Source of the DNA: Ctenosaura bakeri
Lineage: Eukaryota; Chordata; Lepidosauria; Squamata; Iguanidae
Reading direction: 5' to 3'
DNA length: 64,000 nucleotides
Assembly: GCA_948474755.1 (NCBI GenBank)
Contig: CAOLHI010001840.1
Coordinates: forward strand, 124,001 to 188,000
In this document: positions 32,386-45,702 of the stretch, piece after piece
Layout: every line of letters begins with the position of its first letter
How positions within the stretch are numbered: the first letter of the stretch is position 1
The notes under the pieces: model-generated
What the model was told of the DNA's origin: nothing
Seen by the model: the letters and a program-made list of their open reading frames with translations, nothing else
Database searches by the model: none
Position numbers and translations under genes: made by a program

Positions 32386-34370
32386 AGACTGAAGGCCCTG
32401 TGGTCTGTGGGTAAGCTGTCTGCAAAACTTCTGTAGTTCTCTTGGTCTAGTGCGATAGTTTTTTCATTTGTAAGCTGTGCTGGTGCTATGTTCTTAGATG
32501 TTACTGTGACTTGAAAGTTGCTGGCCATGCTAGTTGGGGTATTCTGGGAGTTGTAGTCCAAAAAACTTTCCCAAGCAGAACCACCATAGAGATGCTTCTC
32601 CCTCCCCTGCTCATTTTATGGCTGTAATGCTCAGAGCTCCATACCATCTAGGTTTCTGCCATCAGAATGGGATTTTCTGTACAGCAGTTCCATCTTCCTG
32701 ATAGCGGCTGCCAGAGCTTTGTCCATCTAATGAACCATGACAGTTTTGGCCAGGATAGAGAAGCTATATGTCTGCTATGATTGTGCTGCATTGGCACAAT
32801 GCAGACTTCCTGGCAACTGAGCTTTCCCTTGGAGGCAGAGGGCAGGGGTGTTCTGGTGAGCTGGACTTGGCCCTAAGTAATGAGGAAGCTGTGTGTTGTG
32901 TTCTCTGTAATTTTAAGAAGGGTGCAAAAGCTTCTTCTAAAAGCACATCAGGAAATCTGTTGAAATATAATCTGAAGGACCGTGCTGGGGTAACTCTTGA
33001 TCACAACTGTGCTGCTCTTGAGCTTTTTCAGTTCATGGGATGAGGTTTACATACAGGATGAACATGGCACAAGGTACCAAGCAGTGCCTTACTCAAAAAT
33101 CAGTTGTTTAAAAAAAAAAACCAGGGTAGCATTTTATTAGCTGAGTAGTCTGGATAAAGATGTGGTTTAGAGAGAGGATGATGGAACTGAGTTGGCGGTG
33201 ATCCAGGGAGATCCTGCAAGTCATTTATAACTTAGCAATAGCAGCATGATATCCTAGATCCCAGAACATCATCCTATTACCCCTCAATTGTGGAGGAAAT
33301 GGATCCATAGCTTGGACAGTTATTCGTAAGGCAAATGAATATAATGATATGCTGATGGGGCTTGCCGCGGCCTCCACTTCTGCCCTGTGCCATTTTTCAT
33401 AGGGACTTAGAAGTCTCATTCACAGTCTCTCTGTCTTGTGAGGCTTGGAGTCCCTATTAAAAATGGCATAGGGCAAGGGCAGTAGCAGAGGCAGCAGCAA
33501 ATAATTTGTGAATAATCAAATCCACGAAAGTGAGGCTCACAAATGTGGAAGGCCAACTGTACATTCAAATGCAAAAGCAATAGATACATAATATTGTTTA
33601 CTTTCTTTAGTACAATAGTATATTCTGCTTTTCTTTCACCATGGAATTCATGAGATTCCCAGCGGGTCTCTCATCTAGGCACCCACTGGATGTGGACATA
33701 CTTGGCTTCATGGCTAAAGAGACTGTGTCATGTACCCTTTTATCAGGAAGTGGATTTAGTACTCTTTTATACAAAATGTAAATCAAGAGTATGCTTTAAC
33801 AGCATTTGCCCTAACCTGAGACCTAACATTCATTAGATCCTGCAGCCCATCATTAAATATCAGTCACTTTTGTCGTAGGAATTGCTATGCAGTATTTCCT
33901 TTGGAATACCTTTTGCAGTATATCATGAAGCAATCCTAACAGAAACTGTTGATCCTCTCAGAGCCTTCTTTGTTTGCATTCAAAACCTCATCCAGGCAGA
34001 TGGGAGGGAGAAGTACCTCAGTCATGTTTTCTTACAGGATTCACGCAGAAATAGATCTACATGGGAGTCTTTTACAGCATTGTCACCGGAAGGGTGGTAA
34101 ATAGTGTCCCAACCACTTGCCACATACTTTCTTTTTTTAACAGACAAAAATAATAGTATTTTTAGACACAGAAGTTATATTGTGTACCTTCCTTTTTTCA
34201 AGCAAGGAGCGAGGCTGGCTGCTACTCAAATGTATGCTTTCTGGCACTGATTATTCAGTTGTTACAGAATACCCTTGATTCTGCCTCCACGAACATTCCT
34301 GTTGGCATGGGAGCTTTTTTATACCTTACAATACATTGGGATTCTAATTAGGACCAGTAAACCCTCCAAG
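32386..34370. other. Intron 1 DNA, nothing firmly recognised
   Basis: A poly-A run lies at 33111-33121. Around 33500-33560 the words CAAATCCACGAAAGTGAGG and GGAAGGCCAACTGTACATTC resemble the end of a pogo/Tigger-like DNA element, too little to call. No exon was seen. Confidence 0.35.
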
Positions 34371-34583
34371 AGCTAGTGTGGTATAGTAGTTGAGTATTGG
34401 ACTATGACTATGGAAGACTAGGGTTTGAATCCCCACTCGGCCATGATAGCCCACTGAATGATCTTGGGCAAATCACACTCTCTCAGCCTCAGAGGAGGGC
34501 ACTGGCAAACCCCTTTGGAACATATCTTGCCCAGAAAACCCCATGATAGATGCCCCACAACAATATATCAGAACAACAAATCC
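34371..34583 (+). mobile_element. Sauria-type SINE, truncated 3' end
   Basis: AGCTAGTGTGGTATAGTAGT starts the head; GGGTTTGAATCCCCACTCGG is the B-box region; the body is normal up to AAAACCCCATGATAGATG, after which the usual GTCGCCATAAGTC part is missing and a short CACAACAA tail follows. Confidence 0.85.
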
Positions 34584-37301
34584 CTCAGATTAAGTCACTA
34601 AGTGCTAGTTTTTAGAATCTGCCTGAATGGGGGTTAAACCTGACAGAGTGGGTTGTGAGCATATCAAAAGCTCATATGGTCAATAGCTAGACTGTTTCTT
34701 AAGAGAGAGAGAGAGATAGGGGGAGAGGAGGGGGAGAATTTGTGGAAGAGAGAGAATTCATCTAGCATCAGACATAATCAGCCATGTTAGGTACATGGAG
34801 CCTCCATGTTTAAGAAGCAGTAGACTTCTGAATATCACTTGCTGGTGACATATTGCTGACAAGGCTCTTGACTTCATGTCAGTTTTTCTAAAAGCATCAG
34901 GCTGGTCGTGGTGGGACACAACAACTTTTCCAGCCTGTGACTAAACTAGATGAGCCCTTCACTGGTTGCCTGGGCTGGCCCGTAATGTTTGGTGCATAGA
35001 GAGAGCAAGTCTCAGATAAAACATGAGACATAGATTTGCTTCAGCCATGCTGTGTATATCTTCAGTTTGTCTGCATTCTCTGCAGTGAGACAGGTCCATG
35101 GCAACATGGATCCCTTGGAAAAAAGATTTCTGCCCTTAAGTGGATTACCTGAACTGGTAATGGCACGTGGGCTGATCATCCCCTTGTTGACGAACAGAGG
35201 GCTCGCTGGGTAATGGTGCCTGCTGTTTGCCAGTCCATAAGCCCTTCCCTTTCTGATCACTATCAGACTTTCTTATCTCTCCATGTTCAGAGCAGGGCAT
35301 GTGTAAACAGCCTCTTAAATGGCTCCTCTCTCCAGATCCCAGGCAACTCCCTCCTCTCTCAAAATACATTTTACATGCTAGGCTTTTCAGCACCACATTT
35401 AAACCCACAAAAGCATCACTGCAGTGAAATGAAAAATGTGTTTTGTGTTACTTTGCAAGCTTATATACTTTCCCCACCTTGTGGCTCTGACTTCTATCAC
35501 ACTTTAATTAGAGATCAGCATGTCTGCTGGCATACATGATTTGGCTCTTCTGTTTGTAGATATTGCAATTACATATTTGCAACTTATTTCATTTTGGTCA
35601 TACTCCTTCCTCCCCTTCCCTCGTTTTATTCGTTGTGACCTCAAACTCTGTAGATTTCTTTAGGGACCATCTCTCCCTCAATAGTTTAACCGCCTTTAAT
35701 TAGGTTTTAGTTCTCTTGGGATGGATGTCTCTCAGACTGCTGTAACTTGCTTTTTGTTTTTTTGTTGCAGACAATTCCCTCTCCTCCAGACCTTTCTTTC
35801 TAATAATACGTCATCCAGGACAAATAATTCTGGAGGTGGAAAAATACAGTTTCTCTTCCTTTGCGGTCATTGTTGTGCCAAATAAGAATATCAGCTAACA
35901 TTTATATGGAGCTTTTTGCTATTCTAAATACATTATACCTGTTACCTTAGTGGTTGTTGCTATACAGGCCAGTATTGTCCTCATGTTTCAGAGAAGCATT
36001 GAGACGGAGAGGCTATGGCTGTTCTAACTACAGTAGGTTCCCCAAATCCATGAGGGATACTTTCTAAGACTTAATGAAGATGGTGAAAATACCAAGAGTA
36101 TAATATCAAAGGCTTATTTTGATCTCCAGGCCAGGGCTTGGCAAGCAGCTCCTTCCCTGGGAGCCAAATCCACTGAGAAGCCTGCCGCTTGGAGTTGTAT
36201 GCCTCTCTTGGCCAAGGAAAGAGCATCCATCTCCTTCTTCACCTGACAGAAGTGCACAGTTTCATGGAGCCTGGTTTCCTGTGCCTCTCTTGGTGAAAGA
36301 AGGGGTGTCCATCGCCTTCCACAGTTGAAAGGAGTGTGGGAAGCCCAGCTGTGCCTCACTGTGCAACTTTCGGGGCCTGGCTCCACAGAGGGAAGATCCC
36401 GTCTGGTGATGACAACCATGGCCCTAGAGTGGGCCATGGGTAAGTGAAGCCATGGATACCAGTCATGGGTGGGGGCTACTGTATAGTGAATGGTCTTCAG
36501 CTTTCTAGAGGATGGGAGGTGGGCTGCATCAACATGCCTTGCGCCGTTTATACTAGTTTCCTGCCCTCCAGAGAGTGTTTGCACCCTGCTGGTGTCCAGT
36601 TGCCACTGCTAAAGTAAGATTTAGCAGCCATTCTAGTTGTCTTCAGTATTCAGGTAACCATTTTGTCCTTTGCCCAAGCAGCAAAATATCTTGACTAGAC
36701 CTGGACTGGGCGCAGATGGATATAAACATTGTTATCCAAATAAGTGATTGATTTGTGTTTTGCTTTGTTCTTTAGCAGTGCAGGACTCTTGCAGGTATTA
36801 GCTGAATTAATCTAAATCAAACATTCAATAATAACATTTGAAGATGGTAGGATACCTAATAATGTGGACAAGGAATTCTTTCAGAAAGTGTACTAATAGA
36901 TAGAGATACAACAGTTGAGCTCCTGTTTGTTTCCTAGCGATCAGGTCTCTCTTCTTTTCCACCATAGCTTCTAATCTGAGACGAACCAGGAAGAGTGAGT
37001 AGTTTTAGGTCCATAGTATTCTTGTTGAAAGTCCAGCATTTATGCACTGCAGTCCTGATCCAGCTAATCTCCTTCTCCTACAACAGAGAAAGCCCTTGCA
37101 TGTTAATTTTTTTCATATCACTCATATTATGTGCAGATTGGTTCTATATGCGTATCAGTTTTTTACAGCACTCTGCAAGGCACCCCATATGGAGCTTGCT
37201 TGATTCTCTTCCCTCAGCTGTGTGTTGCCCACATATCAGATTGAGACCATCATGCAGTCAATGTGGGTGACTTCAAGGGAAAGATAAGTAAAATCCTGGG
37301 C
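34584..37301. other. Intron 1 DNA, nothing firmly recognised
   Basis: A (GA)n run lies at 34703-34716. The pyrimidine tract with TTGCAG at 35752-35770 looks like a splice acceptor but no conserved exon follows. The 156-aa minus frame at 36114-36584 has no recognisable domain. Confidence 0.35.
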
Positions 37302-37680
37302 AGCATAGAAGCATAGATGTTTATAAGCACCATCGAATCCAACCCCCTGCCATGCAGGAATACACAATCAAAGCATTCCTGACAGATGGCCACGCGATCT
37401 CTGTTTAAAAACCTCCAAAGAAGGAGATTCCACCACACTCTCAGGCAGTGTATTCCAGTGTCAAACTGCTCTTACTGTCAAGAAGTTCTTCCTCATATTT
37501 AAATGGAATCTCTTTTCCTAAAGTTTGAGGCCATTGCTCTGTGCCCTACTATCTGGAGCAGCAGAAGACAAATTTGCTCCATCTTCCATATGACATCCCT
37601 TCAAATATTTAAATATAGCTATCATGTCTTCTATTAACATTCTCTTCTCTGAGCTAAATATATCCAGCTCCCAGAAAAAG
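37302..37680 (-). mobile_element. CR1 LINE 3' end, antisense, old
   Basis: Read from the left, CCAACCCCCTGCCATGCAGG, then AAAACCTCCAAAGAAGGAGA, then TCCCTTCAAATATTTAAATA is the complement of the CR1 3' end seen at 22690-22980. It is more diverged than the other two copies. Confidence 0.85.
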
Positions 37681-39468
37681 TTCTTTTAGGACAGCTTCTC
37701 ACACTCCTGGTTTTGCACTGAGGGATCGAGCATGGCATTCGAAGATCAGCCTCCATCATGGACAATCCTCTTAACGATGCCATCTGTGTAGCAGAATGTA
37801 TTATATCTGCTTGACTATAATGTCCTCCATCACAAGTCTTTGGAACTAGAGATTAATGAGACTGCTGGCATCTCCCATAAGACAATGTGAAGAGTCAAGA
37901 CTACAGTTATCCCCGGTGAGAGGATACCCAGTTTAAATCTGTAGTGTACATGTGTCTGGAGAGAGGCATGATTGCTTGTCAGTACTGAGGTTTTATATCC
38001 TGTTGTGGCACCTTTAAGATATTTATTATGGCATACATTTTGATGGGCTATAGTCCACCTCATCTGATGCATAAAATGGAATGGAATCTAGACAACAAAA
38101 TCTTAATTCTAGAATGTATTTGACCATCTTGTGGTTCAGCACTCCTGTAGTGCAGGAAAAACTAATATGCCTTTCTTGAAAATGTTACATCCTTTGTAGG
38201 AATAGTGAAATCATTTCCCAACCATTGGAGCTCTTCCAGGCAAGGCTTTTATTATGCAGTTGTTTTGCCTCCCTTATAGATGGGAGGGGGCTGTCCAGAT
38301 GATGTTGCCCTCCATTTGTAATATTTCTGCATTTTCTGTGTTTCTGTGGTTTGTTGATTTTGTAACCCTAGAAAATCCATTAAGGAAGGAAAGATTTGGT
38401 TGCAGTTGTCATCCTGGAAGCCTCCTGGACCATTCTGCAGCCATACTGAATCATCTACTGAATCATTCTGCAGCCATACTGAATCATAAGGAGGAAGAAG
38501 CTTCAAGGGCAGGGGGATGGGACCCATAACCCCAAACAACTGTGTGAGGACTGAGCATGTTCTGTAGGCATAGTGCGGATTGAGGCTTTTTGGGGGTGGA
38601 GAGAGAGATGGAAAACTTGGGGGGTTGGATCGGAGTATTCTGAAATAAGGTGTGACTGGCTGGAATACTCAACTGAAACGTTCCACTTCACACAACAACA
38701 TTTTACTGCACAACAGTCTTCTTGTTACAGTTTATTTGGCACCTATGGTGCAAGAGCATGGGGGAACATTTAGTCCACAGGATTTTGTGTGTTTGGCTTT
38801 TCTTTCTGTGCCACAAGTTACCTAGCTGTTCACTGGCTGGAATTTCAGACAGGAAAGCCAGCTTAAAAAATGGAAAATCATATTGTCATCAGTGCTAAGT
38901 ATCTTTCACTGACCAGACCAAAATCTGATTAAATGGAAATCCTGATTTTTAATCAGTGATTAATGTATTATGACTTTCAACCATTATTTTCACAGATGGA
39001 CATTGGTGGGTGAGTGGGCGACTGGTGTTGGCCTCAGATTATAGTCCTTTGGGCACAAATTACCTTCCTCTATCTATTTATATAACCCCAGTGGAAGACT
39101 CAGTGGCACACAGATCCAGCTTTATCTTTAAGTTGCTGGTGTCTGAATGGTTATGTAGTAACTGAAATAGAAGGCACTGTATGCTTCAAAGAGATTTTCC
39201 TTTGAGTGAATATCTGTTTCTGAGATCGTTGACTGACTGTAACAAAGAGACAACTCACAGCAATGGCCCCCTTTTTTATTTTTAAGATGACACATTTCCA
39301 GCTTATCTGCTTTTTTGTTTCAAAAGAAGCTTTGAGAAAAAGCTGTGGGTTTATAGAGCCACGGTAATAAAGGCAGAAAGAACATTTAGCATTCTACTGC
39401 TACAAAGTGTGAACATTCTGCTGCTACAGAGTATGAACATTTTTAGAAAAGTGACAAGACCAGTGGGA
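37681..39468. other. Intron 1 DNA, with a short tandem repeat
   Basis: A 33-bp unit starting CATTCTGCAGCCATACTGAA repeats at 38431 and 38464. No gene was recognised. Confidence 0.4.
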
Positions 39469-39482
39469 GTCTGAAAACTTCT

Positions 39483-39813
39483 TCTTCTTTTTGAATATTT
39501 TTATTCAAGTTTAAATTAAAAATAAAAAAGCCTCCCCTTCCCCACTTCCGAGCTTTTTTCCAGTTGGGTCTGCTTGTTTACATTCCATTCATACATAGTT
39601 TCTGTTTAAAGGATAATCTTACATTGTTGCGTCTTACATTGTTATATTGCTGCTTTGTTACATTGCCTTATTACATTGTTGCCTTGCATTACATACAATC
39701 TTGCTTTGTTCCTTTTTCTTTTCTTATGCTATATCTTTATCCAATTCAAGACTTCCCTCTATTCCCTTTCAAAGTTCTGGATAGGCTTATTTTTCAAAGA
39801 AAATGTTAAGGGC
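39483..39813 (-). mobile_element. 5'-truncated L1, antisense, with perfect 14-bp target duplication
   Basis: A perfect duplication GTCTGAAAACTTCT flanks the insert at 39469-39482 and 39814-39827. The 331-bp insert is the complement of an L1 3' end: the part at 39731-39808 (CTTTATCCAATTCAAGACTT and TTTTTCAAAGAAAATG) matches the L1 at 51570-51650. The T-rich left edge is the complement of the A-rich tail. The perfect duplication suggests a recent insertion. Confidence 0.92.
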
Positions 39814-39964
39814 GTCTGAAAACTTCTGTGGAGGATCTTCTTGGGATGTAGACTGATGGCATTTCTCCAGAAATAATCAGCTGAAAAATGACTGAGTCAT
39901 AGCAGTTTGAAAAGTCTGACTTAAAAAGTGTGTGTGTGGGGGGGCTTTGTGTGTATGTGTGTAC

Positions 39965-40097
39965 CCACTTGGCCATGGAAACCCAGTGGGTGACCTAGAG
40001 TGCATCACACAGTCTCAACTCCAGAAAATCCTGTGATAGGTTCACTTTAGGGTGGTTGTAAGTCAGAACTGACTTGGAGGCACACAACAGCAGCAAC
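39965..40097 (+). mobile_element. Sauria-type SINE, 5'-truncated
   Basis: It begins within the body at CACTTGGCCATGGAAACCCA and runs to GAGGCACACAACAGCAGCAA. The tRNA-like head is absent; a (GT)n stretch precedes it. Confidence 0.8.
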
Positions 40098-40608
40098 ATC
40101 TTGTCATAAAAGCCAAAGGTGCTGCAGTTCCATTATCTGCACAACTTTGTTAAAGGTTCAGGAACTATGTCTGTTTTTCCCCCCTCTATCTTCAGCCTAT
40201 AGAGAAAAAGGACTGTGGTTGGAAAGACCAAAGGAATGTGTGAATACAATGGATCTAAGTTGCTAAGCAAGTGCAACAAGCAAGACTGTAGCACTGCACA
40301 GTCTTTACTGGTTGCATAGAGCAGTAAAATATGTTTATTGTTTACACAGAGCTGATGTTAAGGTGGGAGCCTTAATTTACAATCTCCATACTTTTTGTTG
40401 CGTTAGTAAAAGGAGAGAAACCTCTAGAATAAGGTTCCAGTTGTGTTTATATGATTATATAGTGTGGCTTTATTGTTCCTCAGGGCTGGTATCAACACAT
40501 ACATTCGGATTCCATAAAGTTAACAGATAAAGCAGATCTACCCATACTTGTTATAACTTGTTCTGCTAAAACCAATCATTGGAAAATGTAAAGTGCTACA
40601 CAAACTTG

Positions 40609-40832
40609 TTGTTCTTCTGTGCCTTCAAGTCATTTCTGACTTATGGCAACCCTAAGATGAACCTATTATGAGGATTTTCTTGGCAATGTTTATTCAAAGG
40701 GGGTTTGCCTTTGCCTTCTTCTGTGGCTGAGAGTGTGTGACTTTCCCAAGGCTTCCGTGGTTGAGTGGGGATTAGAACCCTGATCTCTAGAGTCATAGTC
40801 CAATGCTCAAAGCAGTGCACATTGCTGGCTCT
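40609..40832 (-). mobile_element. Sauria-type SINE, antisense, nearly complete
   Basis: TTCTGTGCCTTCAAGTCATT and TGACTTATGGCAACCCTAAG open the copy, and AGAGTCATAGTCCAATGCTC with GCACATTGCTGGCTCT closes it as the complement of the tRNA-like head. Confidence 0.85.
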
Positions 40833-43640
40833 GCTACCTGAGTGCTGAGGCCAAAGGCCAAGGACCCTATTCTAGCTGAAAACACGAGTGCATGTGCACT
40901 GCAGTAGTCGAGGGAAGAAAAGCATATATAGGCAGGAATTAATAGACTCTATTTTGGACTGTGGTAATTATTCCTAAATCCATGTCAACCAGCAATGATC
41001 AACATGGGGATGAGAACAGTCTCAAAGGATCCAGGACTCCCTGTAATTGGTTCTCCAGAGTAAATTGCTGGGTGAGATGTGTTATGAGTCAGGCCATTAC
41101 TGTGCCTATCTTAGTATTCATACCACTGGTACTAGCTCTGCAAAACACTGGGTAGTGATCTCTTCTTGTCCCTGCTAATTGAGATTCTTTAAATCAGCCT
41201 TTGTACCTCCAGCCTAGAATCCTACAGATGTGTTGGACTATAGATCCCATCATTGGCCCTGCTGGCTGTGTGTGATAGGAGTTCAACTCATCTGAAGGAT
41301 GCTGAGTTTTGAAGAAAGTGCTCTAAGTGGTACTGTGGGATTGAACATCTTCAGTGCTTAGAAGGATGCCCTCTGCCACTGAGGTATGATATAACTGGCT
41401 TGCTCTGGATCTGAGAGTGATATGTGGGAAAAACATTATTTTATTATCAGAAGCAAGCTGAAAATGATTTATTTGTAGTTCCATTTAATGTGGTTACATT
41501 ATTTTGTTCATTCACAAGCCCAGTGTTTCTTAGTTTCCCCTGGTATTCTCTACCATTGCCCACCTTGCTGGATGATGTAAATGTTTGAGATAATGTTTTG
41601 CTAACAACCACCTGCTGTACAACATGGCAGTAGAGACCAGGGCTCTTGGGAGATGTCTTGGTGTATTAGGACAGCCTGCTAACACCTAGGATTAGCTTTT
41701 GGGGAAAGGATACAAATACAAAATGAATGTTCACCTGCTTATTGGACATAAGGCATGAACTGTGTGCTAGCTGACTGTTTTTTTTAAAAAAAATCTATTT
41801 TCACTTCTTCCCTCAGAGTTGTTTGGAATTTTAATTTGCATATTTTGCTGCTCCAATACAAAAAGCTGCTTGTCAGGCTCTCAGAGAGAATATAAATGTA
41901 GCCTGTGTTACTTTGATTCATTCTGACACATGTGTTGTGCTGCCATGTGTCCTCATTCACAACTCTGTGAATTCACATGTGTACCTGGGTGTCAAAATAC
42001 AGAAAGACAGTCATTTATTTCAAGTATTGCGTGTGGGCATGCACATGCTCACTCACACACACACACACCCCTCAAGCAGATTGTGCATTGTGCCTTAGGA
42101 AAGATGATTTGCGATAAGGAGGAGATCAGTGACTTCAGCTCAGGAACACCAGCTCCAATAATAGTCAGAGTTGATCAATACATGGTTGTTTTTCCTTTCT
42201 TCAAAATGTTGCAAAGAAGAGAGGAATGCTTAGTAAGTGTGCAAATCCCTTTGCACAAGGACCAACCCACTCTTTCAGATAATAACAGAGAGAAAGACAG
42301 AGATCTGGAATTTGTCATATCAGGGGCAGGAAAGGTGCTAGGAAAATGATGAAGTGCAGCCTGAGAGCCTTTGTATGAAGAAATGCAAAACCTGATGGCA
42401 CAGGATGGGCCACAAGAGAGGTAGAATGGATAGGACTATCAAAAGAAGGGGGAAACAGAATCAGAGTTGTAGAGTTTTGTTGTAACATAGGGTAGGCAAC
42501 TGCAGGGATCTGTGGGGTAATACTGGCTTCCATTGGAGCTAGGAGGGCTGTATCCTCACACTACTTTAAAGCTTTTTTTTTTTTTTTTTACTATTCAGAA
42601 AACCCTTTAATTAAGAAACCCCTCCTTTTAGTGGTCATGTTAGGGGGGCAATTTTGCCATGTTTTTGGCTCCTTTCCTTTTGGTTTTAAACCCAAGAGAG
42701 GCCATTTTTCAAACAAGCTGTAAACTGGAAGCCAACTTCTAGCTTGCTTCCTGGTGAAGTGGAGCTCAGAAACAGCCTCAGAGAGCACATGTGGCCTCAG
42801 GGCCGTACTTTCCTCACCCTTCCAATAAGGAACACACAACCTGATTTCCACAAATAGCTGGAAACTCCCTGATGATTCAGGATACCTCCTGGTTTACAGG
42901 CTTCCATTCACAAATGCAAAATGAGTCATTGTATTCATCCTGGCTGGCTGTTCTTAAGTACTGAGTTATGCAGAAACAGTAAAATGACTGGCTAAGCCAT
43001 TGTTTAGAGCAATGAAACAAATAAACATGAAGAAACAGAATTTGGAAAGGAAATCCTGTGAACAGTCTTTTGTTGGACCTTGATGTATCCTAGAAAAGTA
43101 ATTTGGAAAGCTGGAACTCAAGAAATAATGCAAGGAACAGAAATTAGCTAAGGGCTTTGTCACACAAAGTAGGTAAATTGCAATTGCAGCAGGATAATAG
43201 CACCTGGCTTATCACATGATGTCCTTTCTCTTCTGTTGTTCTCCTGATGGGAGATCTGAAAAGCATTTCTTTTAGTAACACACACACACACACACACCCC
43301 TCTATTAATGACCCCCTTTGTAAACAAAATGCCACCAGAAGAACAACAGAGGAATGAGGTAATGAGATAAGTCCCAGCCAAGGACACTATTATATTGCGT
43401 AATTGCGATTTATTTGCCTGATCTGATAAGGCCCTAAGAGTAAGGGTACATAACTGTACCCTTACTCTTCAGGTACTGGACCTGAAACCGTGGGATAATC
43501 TTGGAACTACGTCCTAAATTTCTGCTTGTTCTCTGAGTAAAATAAGCCAGTGGGTTTAGTCAGCAACTCCTCATGGTATAATGAGACTATGCCATTAAAG
43601 GAAACAAGGGAACTACAGTGGATGCTTCACCATAGCTGCC
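40833..43640. other. Intron 1 DNA with a MITE and microsatellites
   Basis: A degraded MITE lies at about 41200-41320 (GTTGGACTATAGATCCCATC). (CA)n runs occur at 42054-42068 and 43278-43298, and a poly-T run at 42571-42589. The 139-aa frame at 41930-42349 has no recognised domain. Confidence 0.4.
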
Positions 43641-43644
43641 AATT

Positions 43645-44135
43645 AGTTTCCGGGCTAAGAACAAAGTGTTGCTTACTACCTTTAAAACCCTATGTGGTTT
43701 GGGTCCAAGTTACCTACAGGATCGCCTCCTCCCATACAATCAGCCACGTACACTCAGGTCCTCTGGGGGCCATTTATTTAAACAACTGCCTAAAACAAGA
43801 CTGGCAATGGTCACCCAGAAGACCTTCTCATTGGCTGCCCCTAGACTGTGGAATGGCCTGCCAGAAGGGATCAGACAGCAAAATAAGCTGTCTGAATTGA
43901 AAAAACAACTACAGGCTTATCTTTTCTGGCAGGCCTACCTAGCTTATTTTTAACTATGATGTATTTTTAATTGCGATTTTAATTATGGTATTTGAATGGT
44001 TTTATGCTTTCAGTGTATTTTAATGTGTTTTAATTTTAATGTGTTTTTAATTGGTATGCTGGTTTTAATTGTATTTTAACCTTTGTTGTACCCTGCCTCA
44101 AGCTTTGAGGAGAGGTGGATAACAACATAAAATCA
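43645..44135 (+). mobile_element. L2-like LINE 3' end
   Basis: The frames 43550-43900 and 43666-43953 together carry the C-terminal remnant (LLTTFKTLCGLGPSYLQDRL, then AAPRLWNGLPEGIRQ). The 3' UTR is AT-rich and ends GTACCCTGCCTCAAGCTTTG then GGTGGATAACAACATAAAAT. A frameshift lies between the two parts. Confidence 0.8.
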
Positions 44136-44137
44136 TA

Positions 44138-44150
44138 TTATTATTATTAT

Positions 44151-44191
<41 letters not shown>

Positions 44192-44197
44192 TTATTG
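44138..44197. repeat. Compound (ATT)n(ACT)n microsatellite
   Basis: It directly follows the LINE tail: five to six ATT units, then about fourteen ACT units, then ATTATT. It probably grew from the LINE's A/T-rich tail. Confidence 0.92.
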
Positions 44198-44849
44198 AAG
44201 CTCAGTGTCAGCACATAAAACAAAGAGGTGATTTTAAGCTAAAACAGAAGAGAGAGGGAAACAGTGACTCTATATGTGTGGGCTAAGCACCAGAAACAAA
44301 ATACTAGGCAAGACTGCATGGAATAGACTTAACAGTTAGGTGGATTTTGGGTTGATCTTGGATCTGCGCAACATTGGCTCTATCCCTTCTGAGGCCTATG
44401 GTGAAAATACAGGCTGGGTGCCTGGTCTCTAGGGCCATTAAGTACTTCAAAAGCAAAGTAGTATAAAGGGGATCAGTGTCTCTGGGCTGGACTCAAGGTG
44501 AGAAGAGAAGAAAGGGATTGGTTGCTTGACAGGGGAAGAGGGCCAGGTTCTGGAGCTTCAGAAGGATTCTTGGATACATGATTGATTTAAAGTGGACTGA
44601 CTGGGCAACAAAAAGCCATGACTCAGAGAAACAATTATATAGAAGTTGAAATGACAAAAAGAATGTCACTGTGAAGGGTGGTAAGGGAGTGCTTTAAGTT
44701 ACTGATCTTTCTGTGGGTTGTCTGCCTGTGGTGGTAACTTGATACTAGCTAACAAGATATTTGCAGGAATTTAGCAAATTGCCATTGGAGCAATGTATTC
44801 TAATCTAATCTATAGTGGACTCACCCAGAAATAATTTTGGCATTTGCTG
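44198..44849. other. Intron 1 DNA, nothing recognised
   Basis: No exon or repeat was recognised. Confidence 0.4.
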
Positions 44850-44990
44850 TCGTATAAGACTCGCTTTTCCCTCCAACAATACTGTTTGAAAATGGAATGT
44901 GTCTTATATGGCAGCAAATAGTATTTGCCAGTGTATAAATGGAGTGCATCTTATACACAGGTGTGTCTTCTACACTGGCAAATACAGTAG
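44850..44990. mobile_element. Short DNA element of the 'GTATAAGAC' type
   Basis: CTGTCGTATAAGACTCGCTT on the left and the GTGTCTTATATGGCAG, GTGCATCTTATACACAGG and GTGTCTTCTACACTGGC repeats on the right are inverted copies of one word. This arrangement resembles short mariner/Tc1-type elements in vertebrates; the exact family is not known to me. Confidence 0.45.
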
Positions 44991-45261
44991 GTGCTAGCTA
45001 ACATTCAGGACACTTTTGTTCCTGGTAGTCTTCAACTTCCTTGCTGCCTTTCCTATTCCACCTCTCCACACATGTTATGGCCAACAGGTCCCATCAGCCC
45101 CAACCAACATGATCAGTAATGATGTGCAGTAATGTAAAACATCTGAGTTTGGGAAATGTGATATCAAGAAAAGTACAAAAATGCAAACTACTCTTCTGTG
45201 GAGAGCTACTGTGGCTGAGCTTATTGTTAACAGTTTACTCTGGGCATAGGAATCGTATACT

Positions 45262-45385
45262 TCTCCAGATATTGTTGGATGGCAGCTTCCAGCATTCCTC
45301 ACCATTGGCTATGCTGGCTAGGGCTGCTGGGAGTTCTAGTCCCACAACATCTGGAGGGCTGCATGATTCTTCACCCCTAGTTTGC
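45262..45385. mobile_element. Palindromic MITE, well preserved
   Basis: CTCCAGATATTGTTGGATGG at the left, CACCATTGGCTATGCTGGCT in the centre, and CCCACAACATCTGGAGGGCT at the right pair as a hairpin. This is the clearest copy of the family described at 4076. Confidence 0.75.
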
Positions 45386-45702
45386 ATGACAAATTGAAAG
45401 CAGAGCCAAGATCTGACCCAGGCACTATGTATTTTACAGTCAAGTTCTCTAAACTGCTACATTTGGTATGGGGGTAGAAACCAAGTTGCACTTCCTGGCT
45501 AGGGTAGCATTCAAAAGCCACTTTGAAGTCAAAGTCACTTTACCTACCATATCAGTCTGCCAAACATCAGTGGCTTCTTACTGTGCATCATATGCTTTCC
45601 CCTGTATGTCTTTTAGCCTAAAGGTCTAAAATCTATTTGGCATTCTCATATACATCAGAACATGCAGTCTGTTGTACAGGGTGACCATATTATTTAAGCT
45701 CG

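Noticed and set aside
35752..35900. A splice-acceptor-like pyrimidine tract with TTGCAG, possibly an extra RNF157 exon.
   Set aside because: The following sequence has no frame with RNF157 or MGRN1 similarity, and exons 1 and 2 already join in phase.
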